NCBI RefSeq assembly: GCF_000308835.1
Contig: NZ_BAGN01000122.1
Location: forward strand, 62,001 to 126,000
Direction: 5' to 3'
Length of the DNA: 64,000 nucleotides
Source of the DNA: Nocardia vinacea NBRC 16497
Lineage (GTDB): Bacteria > Actinomycetota > Actinomycetes > Mycobacteriales > Mycobacteriaceae
The position numbers were made by a program, and so were the translations under genes. The notes under the pieces were generated by a model that did not search any database, had not been told where the DNA came from, and saw nothing but the letters and a program-made list of their open reading frames with translations. This document shows positions 43,045-54,730 of the stretch, piece after piece; positions within the stretch are counted from its first letter, which is position 1, and each line of letters begins with the position of its first letter.

Positions 43045-44739
43045 TCAGACCGGAGTAATCGGCAACCGAAGCGCTCCCGGCGCCGACTCCGGCACCACCG
43101 GATTCTTCGGCGCGATCGCATCGATCCGCCGATACGGCGCCCCCAGCGGCGGACGCTGATCCTGTTCACCCTTGTTCGGCCACAACGACATCGCGCGCTC
43201 GGCCTGCGCGGTGATGGTCAGCGACGGGTTCACCCCGAGATTCGCCGAGATCGTCGAACCGTCCACGATGTGCAGACCCTCGTAGCCATAGAGCCGCTGA
43301 TACGGGTCGACCACGCCGGTATCTGGGGAGTCGCCGATCGCGCAGCCGCCGATGAAGTGGCCGGTGATCGGGATATCGGCCATCTCGGTCCAGGAGCCCT
43401 GCGGAATGCCGTTGATCTTCTCGGCGACCCGCCGCGTGACCTCGTTCCCCTCCGGAATCCACGCCGGAGGCGCTTGTCCCGCACCGGGTTTGGTAGTCAT
43501 CCGCTTACCGAACAGACCGCGCTTGTTATAGGTGATGATCGAATTGTCGACATTCTGCATGACCAGCAGCCCGATCATCCGCTCGGACCAGTGCGCCGGA
43601 TTGTGCATGCGCAGCAGATCCCGCCGATACCGCACCATCTCCCGCAGACCGAGCACCCAGCGACGCTTACCCTCCTGCCCGTCGACCAACACCGTCGTCA
43701 ACAGACCCATGAAATTGCTGCCCTTGCCATAACGCACCGGCTCCACATGGGTGTAGGAGTTCGGATGGATCGACGAGGTGATAGCGACACCCTTGGTGAA
43801 ATCCGAATCCTTATCACGCGTTCGCGCCGCCAGCACCGCCTCGGAATTCGTGCGCGCCAGATGACCCAGGCGCGGCGAAATATTCGGCAGCACACCGCGA
43901 TCCCGCAGACTGTGCAGCAGCTGCTGAGTGCCGAGCGCAGCCGCGGAGAACACCACCTGATCGGCGGTGAAGGTCTGCTTCGCCTTGCGAACCCAGCGTC
44001 CGGTGCGCACGGTCTCGACCGCATATCCGCCACCGGACAGTGGCCGCACCGATACCGCGGTCGTCAGCGGATGCACGGTCGCACCCGCCTGCTCCGCCAG
44101 ATACAGATAGTTCTTCACCAGGGTGTTCTTCGCGCCGTGCCGACACCCCGTCATGCACTCACCACAGTGCGTACACGAGCGCCGCTCGGGTCCGACACCG
44201 CCGAAGAACGGATCCGCGACCGCAGCTCCGGGCCGAGTCTCCTTATCCGCGAACAACACTCCGACCGGTGTGCGACGGTAGGTATCGCCGATACCCATAT
44301 CCTCGGCGACCTCCCGCAGCACTCGATCCGACGGTGTGGTCGCCGGATTGGTCGTCACCCCCAGCATGCGCTTGGCCTGGTCGTAATGCGGTGCCAGCTC
44401 GGACTTCCAATCGGTGATATGTGCCCACTGCTTATCGCCGTAGAAGGCGTCCGGTGCCTCGTACAGCGTGTTCGCGTAAACCAGCGAACCACCACCGACA
44501 CCGGAACCGCTCATGATGAAGGTGTCGTTCAGCAGCGTCATCCGCTGAATACCGAAGCAGCCCAGTTTCGGCGCCCACAGGTACTCGCGCAGATGCCAGG
44601 AGTTCTCAGCGAATTCGTGATCGGCGAACCGCCGCCCGGTCTCCAGGACACCGACTCGGTAGCCCTTCTCGGTCAACCGCAGCGCGGTGACACTGCCACC
44701 GAAACCGGAACCGATCACCAGCACGTCATAGTGCGTCAT
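43045..44739 (-). CDS. choD: GMC-family cholesterol oxidase
   Basis: 564 residues from the ATG at 44739. FAD-binding LVIGSGFGGSVTALRLTEKG, then MSGSGVGGGSLVYANTLYEAP and the GMC end HIVDGSTISANLGVNPSLTITAQAERAM, with ITGHFIGGCAIGD. The Cys cluster SCTHCGECMTGCRHGAKNT is typical of the ChoD/Rv3409c branch, which oxidises 3beta-hydroxysteroids or related compounds; it differs from the secreted cholesterol oxidase family and has no export signal. Operon with the flavin monooxygenase 4 bases upstream. Confidence 0.92.
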   Translation of the reverse strand: MTHYDVLVIGSGFGGSVTALRLTEKGYRVGVLETGRRFADHEFAENSWHLREYLWAPKLGCFGIQRMTLLNDTFIMSGSGVGGGSLVYANTLYEAPDAFYGDKQWAHITDWKSELAPHYDQAKRMLGVTTNPATTPSDRVLREVAEDMGIGDTYRRTPVGVLFADKETRPGAAVADPFFGGVGPERRSCTHCGECMTGCRHGAKNTLVKNYLYLAEQAGATVHPLTTAVSVRPLSGGGYAVETVRTGRWVRKAKQTFTADQVVFSAAALGTQQLLHSLRDRGVLPNISPRLGHLARTNSEAVLAARTRDKDSDFTKGVAITSSIHPNSYTHVEPVRYGKGSNFMGLLTTVLVDGQEGKRRWVLGLREMVRYRRDLLRMHNPAHWSERMIGLLVMQNVDNSIITYNKRGLFGKRMTTKPGAGQAPPAWIPEGNEVTRRVAEKINGIPQGSWTEMADIPITGHFIGGCAIGDSPDTGVVDPYQRLYGYEGLHIVDGSTISANLGVNPSLTITAQAERAMSLWPNKGEQDQRPPLGAPYRRIDAIAPKNPVVPESAPGALRLPITPV

Positions 44740-44743
44740 GGGG

Positions 44744-46219
44744 TTACCTTCCGGTGCGGACAAGCTCGTAGTCGCGGACATCGAAATGCGTCCGTTTGTC
44801 GTATTCACTCATCCGGCCCGGCCAGTTCGCCGTCACCCGACCGCTCGCCTCCCGGTACCAGCTGGTGCACTTGGTCCACACCGTATGTTCGAGCCGCCCC
44901 TGGATCTCATCATCGAACCGCGCCTCCACCTCCGGCTTCACCGACAGATAGCCACCGGCCTCGCGCAGATGCTCGACCGCTTGGCGCAGATAGCGCGCCT
45001 GCCTTTCGTGCATGTAGATGATCGAACCCGCGCCGAGGTTGGTATTCGGCCCGTACATGATGAACATATTCGGGAAATGCGGCACGGTGAGGCCCTTGTA
45101 GGCGCGCGCACCGCCCGACCACACCTCGCGCAGCTCCTTGCCACCGATCCCGCGAATCGTCATGGGCGCCAAGAACTCCGTGGCCTTGAATCCGGTGCAG
45201 TACACGATCACATCGACCTCGTACAGCGCGCCGTCCTCGGTGCGCACACCGGTCGGCGTGATCTCGGCGATATGCGAGGTCTCGACGTGCACATTCTGCT
45301 GCGACACCGCCGGGTAGTAGTTGCTCGCCATCAGCCCGCGCTTACAGCCCGCCTCATAATCCGGGGTCATCTTGGCCAGCAGTTCGGGATCGGAGATCTG
45401 TGAGGCCCGATGCCGGTCGGCCCACCCGGAGATCACGTCGGCGATTCGGCCATTGCCTTCCAGCCCCGAGGTCACCAACTCGTAGAACGAATACCAGCCG
45501 AACCGCTCCGCGCGCTGGATCAGCGGGAACTTCGTCACGATCGACAGCTTGTCCAGCGCATTGAGTTTCGGTGGCACGTAATAGCTTTCGATCTTCGGAA
45601 TGATCCATGGCGCCGACCGCTGGAACACTGTCAACTGCCCGACCTTCGGCTGAATCGCCGGAATGATCTGAATCGCGCTCGCACCGGTGCCGATGATCGC
45701 GACCCGCTTACCGGTCAGCTCGACATCGTGTTCCCAGCGCGCCGAATGGAACGCATCCCCGGTGAACGAATCCATACCCGGAATATTCGGCCACACCGGA
45801 CGCGACAGCTGACCCACCGCGGGCACGAAGACATCCGCCTCGAGCAGCTCACCCTCTGTCGTGCGCACCTGCCAGATGCCACGGTCGGCATCGAAGTCCG
45901 CCGAGTCGACCTCCACACCGAACCGCATATGCTTGTCGAGGTCGTAGCGGCGCGCGACATCATGCATGTAGGCGAGGATGTCGGGCTGCTCGGCGAAACG
46001 CTTCGGCCAGTGCGCATTCGGGGCGAAAGAGAACGAGTACAGATCCGATGGCGCGTCACAGGCGGCGCCCGGATACGTATTGTCCCGCCAGACCCCGCCG
46101 AGCCCGTCGGCCTTATCGATAATGGTGAACGCGTCGTGGCCGCGGCGCTTCAGCTCCAGCGCGGCGGCGAGGCCGCCGAATCCGGCGCCGACGATGAGCA
46201 CGGACGGAGTGCTAGTCAT
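44744..46219 (-). CDS. Flavin-containing (Baeyer-Villiger type) monooxygenase
   Basis: 491 residues from the ATG at 46219. FAD site LIVGAGFGGLAAALELKRRG, NADPH site IIGTGASAIQIIPAIQPKVG, and the BVMO fingerprint FTGDAFHSARWEHD (F-x-G-x3-H-x3-W) between them. Inserts oxygen next to a ketone. Translationally close to choD (4 bases), so a hydroxysteroid could be oxidised to ketone and then to ester, but the substrate is not known. Cytoplasmic. Confidence 0.93.
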   Translation of the reverse strand: MTSTPSVLIVGAGFGGLAAALELKRRGHDAFTIIDKADGLGGVWRDNTYPGAACDAPSDLYSFSFAPNAHWPKRFAEQPDILAYMHDVARRYDLDKHMRFGVEVDSADFDADRGIWQVRTTEGELLEADVFVPAVGQLSRPVWPNIPGMDSFTGDAFHSARWEHDVELTGKRVAIIGTGASAIQIIPAIQPKVGQLTVFQRSAPWIIPKIESYYVPPKLNALDKLSIVTKFPLIQRAERFGWYSFYELVTSGLEGNGRIADVISGWADRHRASQISDPELLAKMTPDYEAGCKRGLMASNYYPAVSQQNVHVETSHIAEITPTGVRTEDGALYEVDVIVYCTGFKATEFLAPMTIRGIGGKELREVWSGGARAYKGLTVPHFPNMFIMYGPNTNLGAGSIIYMHERQARYLRQAVEHLREAGGYLSVKPEVEARFDDEIQGRLEHTVWTKCTSWYREASGRVTANWPGRMSEYDKRTHFDVRDYELVRTGR

Positions 46220-46445
46220 GTCGACAACTGTATGAACGGTGACACGGTTGCCGAGAGAGCACCGCGGCCAGGAAATCAACATTTTCGGCCATTGCTCGAT
46301 GGCGCCATTCGTCACAGTGACGATTTACGGCGGGGTAGCGGGGAGAGGCAAAGGGGAGTGGTTCGACGGTATCTTCTTGCCACCCAGGGCAATTCGAACA
46401 TCGCCCGCCGACTTCGAAGCCCGGCACCGAGTCGACCGACTGCGA

Positions 46446-47078
46446 TCAAGGCACCACCGGGACAACATCGGGCTCAGCCTTCCGATCCACATGAAATCCC
46501 GGCAGGTACCGATTCGCGAACGGAATCAAGACCTGAATGAGCGGACCGATTCCGAACGCATAGACCACCGTGCCGATGCCTACGCTGCCGCCCAATAGCC
46601 AGCCGGTCGTCAATACCGATACTTCGATCCCGGTACGCACCAATCGCACCGACCATCCGGTCCGGCGTACCAGTCCAGTCATCAGTCCATCCCGCGGCCC
46701 GGGGCCCATGCCCGCCCCGATATACAGCACCGTAGCCACCGCATTCAAAACCACCGCGGCACCCATCGCGCCGACCCGCACCGCCACCACATCCCAGTCC
46801 GGCAGCATCCACAACCCGACATCGACCGAAACACCGATCACCACGACATTGCTCACGGTGCCCAGACCCGGCCACTGCCGCAACGGAATCCACGCCAACA
46901 ACACCGCGACTCCGGTAAGAGCCGTCACCGCCCCGAAACTGATCGGCACATGTGCGGCCACCCCTTGATGAAACACATCCCACGGATCCAACCCGAGCCC
47001 GGCTCGAATCATCACCGCCATCGAAAACCCGTACAACCACAACCCGACATAAAGCGCCACCAGCCGCCGAACCAACAT
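46446..47078 (-). CDS. YczE/YyaS/YitT family membrane protein
   Basis: 210 residues from the ATG at 47078 (a TTG start at 47120 is less likely). Five helices; the fingerprints MIRAGLGLDPWDVFHQGVA, YIGAGMGPGPRDGLMTGLVR and VGIGTVVYAFGIGPLIQVLI are diagnostic. Family members are found in many Firmicutes and actinobacteria, and a helix-glycine DPWDV motif is conserved, but no transport substrate is established. Confidence 0.9.
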   Translation of the reverse strand: MLVRRLVALYVGLWLYGFSMAVMIRAGLGLDPWDVFHQGVAAHVPISFGAVTALTGVAVLLAWIPLRQWPGLGTVSNVVVIGVSVDVGLWMLPDWDVVAVRVGAMGAAVVLNAVATVLYIGAGMGPGPRDGLMTGLVRRTGWSVRLVRTGIEVSVLTTGWLLGGSVGIGTVVYAFGIGPLIQVLIPFANRYLPGFHVDRKAEPDVVPVVP

Positions 47079-47677
47079 CACCCCAGCCTGCCGCCAACTG
47101 GACCCCCAAAACAGATCCAATCACCAAGCACTGGCCTCATAACCGGAAACCAATCCGACTCGCCGGACTCCTGCCACCACCCCTTAAATCGTCACAGTGA
47201 CGCTTTGAGCGTTGCGGCGGCACAGAGGGGAGTCGAGCTCAAACGGTCGAGATCCGAGGCTTCGAGCTGATCCAACATTTCTCCGCCGAAATCCAGAATC
47301 AACCGGAATATTTACACCGACAGATTCGAGCAACAAGGGGACACCACGCATCCACAGCACACGTTCCGCGCGGAGATTCGCCGGTAGCCGGCCAGCCGCT
47401 CGGCAGGCAGGGTCACGAAATCCCTTACATGCCAACGTCATACAACAAGAGCCGCCCACTTCCAGCCCCTCCGTTGTAACGCCGATAATCAACATTATGT
47501 CAGGTAAATGCTGTGGCGATGGCCGCTCACAGTTCATCCGCCGCTCCCCTCCCGATAACCACGACCTCGGACCGGCAGCGGACTGTGGGGTCATCAGAAC
47601 GCGACGGGTCCAGAGACCAGGCGAAGTTGTGGGATCGTCTCGAGATTTCGCAAAACCCTCCCGGTGGAGACTTGAAT
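47079..47677. other. Long intergenic region upstream of furA
   Basis: About 600 bases of lower GC. Frames on both strands are irregular and I support none as a gene. The left part holds the YczE promoter; the right part leads to furA. Confidence 0.5.
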
Positions 47678-47688
47678 GAGTCATACTC
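47678..47688. promoter_or_regulatory. Palindrome GAGTCATACTC at the furA start
   Basis: Perfect 4-bp arms GAGT and ACTC around CAT, directly against the TTG/GTG start of furA, inside the longer AT-rich TTGAATGAGTCATACTC. FurA of mycobacteria and Streptomyces represses its own promoter at such a site, and furA mRNA is often leaderless. Confidence 0.5.
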
Positions 47689-47694
47689 TTGAAC

Positions 47695-48138
47695 GTGTCC
47701 ACGAATTCGGAATTCGAGCGCATGTTGCGCGGGGTGTCGCTGCGCGTTACGGCGCCGCGGGTTGCCGTGCTGACTGCCGTGCACGAGCATCCGCACTCCG
47801 ATACGGACTCGATCCTCGGTCACGTGCGCGCGACCCTCGGTGCGGTATCCCATCAGGCGGTATACGACGTGTTGCGCGCGCTGACGGCCGCCGGTCTGCT
47901 GCGGCGCATCCAGCCGATGGGATCCGTCGCGCGCTACGAAACGCGAGTCGGCGATAACCATCACCATGTGGTGTGCCGCTCGTGTGGCGTCATCGCCGAT
48001 GTCGACTGCGCCGTCGGCGATGCGCCCTGCCTGACCGCATCACACGACAACGGATTCGTACTCGATGAGGCCGAGGTCATCTATTGGGGCCTGTGCCCCG
48101 ACTGCTCGGCAGCACAAATGTCCGGATCACACCCGTGA
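47695..48138 (+). CDS. furA: Ferric uptake regulator FurA, controlling katG
   Basis: 147 residues from GTG 47695 (TTG 47689 is the alternative). DNA-binding domain RVTAPRVAVLTAVHEHPHSD, SHQAVYDVLRALTAAGLLRR; metal site GDNHHHVVCRSCGVIADVDC and a second Cys pair WGLCPDCS. Represses katG and itself and responds to peroxide, as in Mycobacterium and Streptomyces. katG starts 39 bases after its stop. Confidence 0.95.
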   Translation: MSTNSEFERMLRGVSLRVTAPRVAVLTAVHEHPHSDTDSILGHVRATLGAVSHQAVYDVLRALTAAGLLRRIQPMGSVARYETRVGDNHHHVVCRSCGVIADVDCAVGDAPCLTASHDNGFVLDEAEVIYWGLCPDCSAAQMSGSHP

Positions 48139-50409
<2,271 letters not shown>

Positions 50410-50453
50410 TGAAGGAGGAATGACCGACCGATAAGGCCGGTCATCCCCCGTGC

Positions 50454-50490
50454 GGTGCCCCCGCGAACTCCTATAGTTCGCGGGGGCACC
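50454..50490. terminator. Strong bidirectional terminator between katG and isochorismatase
   Basis: Arms GGTGCCCCCGCGAACT (50454-50469) and AGTTCGCGGGGGCACC (50475-50490), 16 perfect pairs, loop CCTAT. Lies 45 bases after the katG stop and 1 base before the convergent gene's stop. Confidence 0.9.
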
Positions 50491-50491
50491 G

Positions 50492-51043
50492 TCATTCGAA
50501 GCGCACGTCCTTCGTCTCGGCGACAGCGGCCGTCCTTCCCGGTGCGGTCTGGTAACGCCAGTACAGATTCGTGTGCGCGATGACCTGCTCCGGGGGCGGC
50601 GCACCCCATTCGCTCTTGTCGAATGTGGTGTGCCCGTCGCTGACAAGTGTCACGTCGTATCCCCGTGCGAAGGCGCCATGGATCGTGGACCGGATGCAGG
50701 CGTCGGTCTCCGCGCCGGTCACCACGAGACGCCCGACCCTCGCCTCCGCCAGTATCTCCGCAAGCTCGGTATCCTCGAACGAATCGCCGAACTTCTTGTG
50801 TACCAACGATTCCGACTCCGCACGTACCAACTCCGGAACGTATTCCCACGCAACGGTCCCCGGCACGAGCTCCTCGCTAGAGTGCTGCACCCAGACGATC
50901 GGAACACCGTCCTGCCGGGCCTTCTCGACGAGCGTGCCGATATTCGCGACCACCGTGTCCCGCTGATACGCCTCACCCACGACACCGTTCTGCACGTCGA
51001 TCACGATCAAGGCGGCATTCGGTCGATCCGACAGCGTGCTCAT
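50492..51043 (-). CDS. Isochorismatase-fold cysteine hydrolase
   Basis: 183 residues. Catalytic triad Asp16 (LIVIDVQNGV), Lys near 83-84 (LVHKKFGDS) and Cys116 (TGAETDACIRST), with the cis-peptide region before the Cys. Single domain, so nicotinamidase or isochorismatase-like hydrolase rather than the fused siderophore enzyme; substrate unknown. Convergent with katG and ends right at the shared terminator. Divergent from the protein kinase. Confidence 0.92.
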   Translation of the reverse strand: MSTLSDRPNAALIVIDVQNGVVGEAYQRDTVVANIGTLVEKARQDGVPIVWVQHSSEELVPGTVAWEYVPELVRAESESLVHKKFGDSFEDTELAEILAEARVGRLVVTGAETDACIRSTIHGAFARGYDVTLVSDGHTTFDKSEWGAPPPEQVIAHTNLYWRYQTAPGRTAAVAETKDVRFE

Positions 51044-51215
51044 GACGGTCTCCTCCTACTGGTCGAAAGGCGCTGGTCCACGATCACTCAACTACGAATC
51101 GAGCGCCGGGACCAGCCCGGCGACCCACATCGGTGGCGAAGATCAGCAGCGGACGACGATAATCGAATATTCTCGGTTCTGTCCGGGACACCAACCTCGA
51201 TCGAGTGAGCCGACG

Positions 51216-53474
51216 ATGAATACCCAGCTCGGCGCGGTACCACCGGAGCACGGTGGGGATCGCGCGATGGCTGCTCAGGCCGTATTGGCCAGGGCGGTCG
51301 CCGATTTCGCGGGTGAGTGGGAGGCCGCGGGCGAACCACCCGAGCTGATCCCGCACCTGCCCACCGAAACCGCACTGCGGCGGTCGGCGCTGATCGAGTT
51401 GATCAAGGTGGATCTGCATCACCGGTCGATCCGCAAAACGGCCGAAAAGCGCCTCGACGAGTACCTGGCCGAATTTCCCGAACTCCACACCGCCCCACTG
51501 CCTCCGGATCTGATCTACGAGGAGATCACCGCGCGCCGCCAGTTCGATCACGATCTGGATCTCACCGAATACAAGCAGCGGTATTCGCAGCAGATGGCGC
51601 GGATCGCCGACCGCCTCGATGGCGATCACTTCCGGACCACCATCCTGACCGATCCGGCCGCGCTCGCGACGCTCGACTCCATCAATCCCGGTGCGACCGT
51701 TGACGATTTCGATATGTTGATCCTGCTCGGCCAGGGTGCGTTCGGCCGGGTCTTTCTGGCACGACAGCGCTCGATGCAGCGGCTCGTCGCGGTCAAGATC
51801 TCCCATGATCGCGGCAGTGAGGGTCAGACGCTGGCCCGGCTCGATCACGAAAACATCGTGCGCGTCTTCGATCAGCGCCAGATCGCCGATCAACACTTGA
51901 AATTGATGTACATGCAGTACGTTCCAGGCGGGACCCTGCTCGGCGTACTGCGGCTGCTCCGCCGCACCGGCGTCGCGGGAAAGACCGGTCGACTACTGCT
52001 CGACGCCGTCGACGAGGCGGCCGCCAGCGGCGGGGTGCTGGAACCGCAACCATCCGCTACCCGTACCGAGGTCGCACGGCTGAGCTGGCCGGAAACCGTT
52101 GCGTGGCTGGGCAGTCGACTCGCCTCCGCATTGGACTACGCCAACCATGCCGGTGTGCTGCACCGCGATATCAAACCCGCCAACGTACTGCTCACGGTCG
52201 ACGGGCAACCCAAACTCGCCGACTTCAATATCAGCTTCAGCCGTCACATCCCCGGCGCCAGCCCCGCCGCCTACTTCGGCGGCTCACTGGCCTACATGTC
52301 CCCCGAGCAGCTCGAGGCCTGCCATCCGACCATGGCGACCACCGCCGCCGACCTCGACACACGCAGCGACCTGTACGCACTCGCAGTCGTGCTGTGGGAA
52401 CTACTCACCGGCCGACTCCCCTTCGACGACGAACGCAGTGCGGGCGAATCGGATACATCACTGGAACGGATGATCGAACTGCGTCGCCAGCCGGTCCCCG
52501 ACCGCTTCGCCGCCGACATTCCGCCGGACTGCCCACCGGTACTGCAGCATGCCCTGCTCACCTGCCTGTCCCCCGATCCCGCCGACCGCTTCGCCACCGG
52601 CGCCGAACTCGCCAGTCAGCTCGATCTCACCCTGGACCGCACCGCCCGCGATCTCGTCGACCCGCCGGCGCGCAGTATCCGCGCCAAACTGCGGATGCGG
52701 CCGATGCCGGTGGTGACGCTGTCCAGCATGCTGGGGCAATTCCTCGGCGTGCTCTACCTTTCAGCGCACAACACGCGCCTGCTCGATGCGCAACTCACCG
52801 CAGAGGCGAGCGTCCAACTCCAACGCCTCGCAACACTGCTCGGCGCGATCGGCTACCCGATCGGGATTCTCGCCCTGCTGTATTGGTGCCGTCTGGTGTT
52901 CCTGGTTCCCGACGGACTGCGGCGCGGTAAGCATTACGACGAGGAGACACTGGCGCGGGCACGCGCCGACACTCTCGCATGTGGCGACCGCATCGCGGTG
53001 GTCGGGTTCGCCGGGTGGGCGTTATCCCTGGTGATCTTCCTGACCCAGTTGCATTACACCGCGAACCTGCCCCTCGGATTCACCATCAACCTCATCGCAT
53101 CCCATCTGGTCGCGGCCGCGGTCGCGGTGGTGTACTCGTACTTTCCGATCACCTTCTTCGTACTGCGCTGGTACTACCCGGGTTTGCTCGGCATCGCACA
53201 GAGTTCCCCCGATGACACCATCCGATTGCGGCGGCTCGCCCGCCGCAGCCGGATCTATCTCGGCATCGCTGCCTCCGTACCCCTCATCGGAGTGGCGGGC
53301 GGTCTGGTCTACCTGGACGCGGCACAGCAGCAGACGGTAGTCGGCCCCATCGTGATCCTGTGCGTGGTCAGCCTTTTCGCATTCGTCGGCGCGCTGCGCG
53401 TATTCTACGCATTGGAATCGGACCTGCACGCCCTCGATCGCATTGTAAATCCGCGTTCGCGGCGCTCCGCATAG
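51216..53474 (+). CDS. Membrane-anchored Ser/Thr protein kinase with DFN motif
   Basis: 752 residues from the ATG at 51216. Region 1-160 resembles the helical N-terminal extension common in planctomycete kinases (LIELIKVDLHHRSIRKTAEK, LDEYLAEFPEL). Kinase domain about 165-470: Gly loop LGQGAFGRVF (171-180), Lys194 in VAVKIS, HRDIKPANVL (HRD 317-319), then KLADFNISFSR, where the usual DFG is DFN (336-338), and MSPEQLEA (APE loop). Six predicted helices from 500 to 735 put the kinase on the cytoplasmic side. Target unknown. DFN is rare but is seen in some active kinases, so activity is possible. Confidence 0.9.
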   Translation: MNTQLGAVPPEHGGDRAMAAQAVLARAVADFAGEWEAAGEPPELIPHLPTETALRRSALIELIKVDLHHRSIRKTAEKRLDEYLAEFPELHTAPLPPDLIYEEITARRQFDHDLDLTEYKQRYSQQMARIADRLDGDHFRTTILTDPAALATLDSINPGATVDDFDMLILLGQGAFGRVFLARQRSMQRLVAVKISHDRGSEGQTLARLDHENIVRVFDQRQIADQHLKLMYMQYVPGGTLLGVLRLLRRTGVAGKTGRLLLDAVDEAAASGGVLEPQPSATRTEVARLSWPETVAWLGSRLASALDYANHAGVLHRDIKPANVLLTVDGQPKLADFNISFSRHIPGASPAAYFGGSLAYMSPEQLEACHPTMATTAADLDTRSDLYALAVVLWELLTGRLPFDDERSAGESDTSLERMIELRRQPVPDRFAADIPPDCPPVLQHALLTCLSPDPADRFATGAELASQLDLTLDRTARDLVDPPARSIRAKLRMRPMPVVTLSSMLGQFLGVLYLSAHNTRLLDAQLTAEASVQLQRLATLLGAIGYPIGILALLYWCRLVFLVPDGLRRGKHYDEETLARARADTLACGDRIAVVGFAGWALSLVIFLTQLHYTANLPLGFTINLIASHLVAAAVAVVYSYFPITFFVLRWYYPGLLGIAQSSPDDTIRLRRLARRSRIYLGIAASVPLIGVAGGLVYLDAAQQQTVVGPIVILCVVSLFAFVGALRVFYALESDLHALDRIVNPRSRRSA

Positions 53475-53560
53475 CTATTGCAAAGGTTTCCCAAAGGACC
53501 TCAGTAGATTTCGTGACTACTCTCGAAGCTGTTTGGAATGCCACTGTCCTCGGGGGCGCC

Positions 53561-53920
53561 ATGAAAGAGCAGCGGACACAGGTCTATGGATCGGTCGTGG
53601 AGTTCGTCGAGAATTACCTGGCCCAGGTCTATCGGCGCAAAGTGGCCGACAACGGTCTCGCCTGGTGTCCGGAGTGGTGGCGGCACACCGAAGCCGTGGC
53701 GCGGCTGGAGGCGCTCTGGCAATCCTGGGAACTCTATCGACTCAACGCCGAATTGGGCCTGTCGCTATGGTTTCTGGACCATGCCGATAGTCATATGGAC
53801 GTGCTGTTCGACCCCAACGGACCGTTCGCCGGCTGTTCCATGCACACCGGGCACACCGATCGTGTCTGGCCGCTCACGGTGAAATCCCCTCCCCCCGACA
53901 CGTTTTCACCAGCTGGTTAG
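53561..53920 (+). CDS. DUF4913 family protein
   Basis: 119 residues from the ATG at 53561; a GTG 16 codons earlier (53513) has AAAGGA 14 bases before it and is an alternative. Core VVEFVENYLAQVYRRKVADN, WCPEWWRHTEAVARLEALWQ, WELYRLNAELGLSLWFLDHA, HMDVLFDPNGPFAGC fits DUF4913. These proteins are mostly encoded on actinobacterial plasmids and integrative elements near conjugation genes, but no such gene is nearby here. Confidence 0.88.
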   Translation: MKEQRTQVYGSVVEFVENYLAQVYRRKVADNGLAWCPEWWRHTEAVARLEALWQSWELYRLNAELGLSLWFLDHADSHMDVLFDPNGPFAGCSMHTGHTDRVWPLTVKSPPPDTFSPAG

Positions 53921-53964
53921 TCTCGTTTGTTTGAAATGAGTTGTGGTCAACTAACCTTCATGCA

Positions 53965-54681
53965 GTGCTAGGACATTCACATGCGACCAGTGGCGCTTTC
54001 GCCTGGTCGGTGGCAGCGGCCACGCTGCCCATCTCGGCGTTGGTCTATCCGGTATTGCCCACTGGCGACGCGCATCTCGGTGCCGTCGAGGTATTGCTCG
54101 GTACCTTCCTCACAGCAGGGGCCGCGCTACTGCCCGATGCGGACCATCCGAACGGCACCATCGCGCATGTACTCGGCCCGATCTCCTATCACCTGTGCCG
54201 CTTGATTTCCTGGATCTCCGGTGGACATCGGCACGCCACACACTCGTTCGCCTTCGTGATCGCCGTCGCCTACGGGACCTGGGCGGGTGAGCATTGGCTC
54301 GGAAGATATTTCACACTCGGTTTGGTGTTCTTCCTGCTCGCACTGGCGGTGCGGGCACTGCATCTGTGCCCCTCCGGCGAGGGCATCGAGGCGTGGGGCA
54401 CCGTCATAATCCTCGCCGCGGCAGGGACGTTCGCGATGGATCACTGGATCACCGATAAACCGGCGTGGTTACCGTTCGCTGTCGGACTCGGGGCGCTGGC
54501 CCACCTCGCCGGTGATTGCCTCACCGATAAGGGGTGCCGACTGTTCTGGCCGTTCCCGCTGCGTACCTGTGTGCCGGTGATCGAACGGACCGGGAACAAG
54601 GTCGAAACCTGGATTCTGTCACCGCTTTTCACGCTGGCCACGCTTGCTGTGCTCTGGCACGTCTTCTCGGTCAATCCCTAG
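53965..54681 (+). CDS. Metal-dependent membrane hydrolase (YdjM/DUF457-like)
   Basis: 238 residues from GTG 53965 (VLGHSHATSG); the frame extends 8 codons upstream to a TTG. Membrane protein of the YdjM family, with motifs LGHSHATSGAFAW, GAALLPDADHPNGTIAHVLG (Asp/His pair), GGHRHATHSFAFV and AHLAGDCLTDKGCRLFWPFP. The HS-H, DxDHP and GHRxxTHS signatures resemble the phospholipase C-like metal site. Starts 44 bases after the DUF4913 stop and may be co-transcribed with it. Confidence 0.9.
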   Translation: MLGHSHATSGAFAWSVAAATLPISALVYPVLPTGDAHLGAVEVLLGTFLTAGAALLPDADHPNGTIAHVLGPISYHLCRLISWISGGHRHATHSFAFVIAVAYGTWAGEHWLGRYFTLGLVFFLLALAVRALHLCPSGEGIEAWGTVIILAAAGTFAMDHWITDKPAWLPFAVGLGALAHLAGDCLTDKGCRLFWPFPLRTCVPVIERTGNKVETWILSPLFTLATLAVLWHVFSVNP

Positions 54682-54683
54682 GA

Positions 54684-54730
54684 CCAGTCGCTGCGCCCGC
54701 CGATGATGCTTCGGCCGGCGCAGCGACTGG
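54684..54730. terminator. Terminator after membrane hydrolase
   Basis: Outer arms CCAGTCGCTGCGCC (54684-54697) and GGCGCAGCGACTGG (54717-54730), 14 perfect pairs; inner GCCG/CGGC continues the stem across one C-C mismatch. Starts 2 bases after the stop codon. Confidence 0.9.

Noticed and set aside
47184-47723. Minus-strand frame of about 180 codons upstream of furA.
   Set aside because: Irregular composition, overlaps the furA start, no family; treated as intergenic.
53915-53956. GGTTAGT/ACTAACC dyad around the start of the membrane hydrolase as an operator.
   Set aside because: Arms of 7 with a 28-base loop and one arm inside the preceding gene; too weak.
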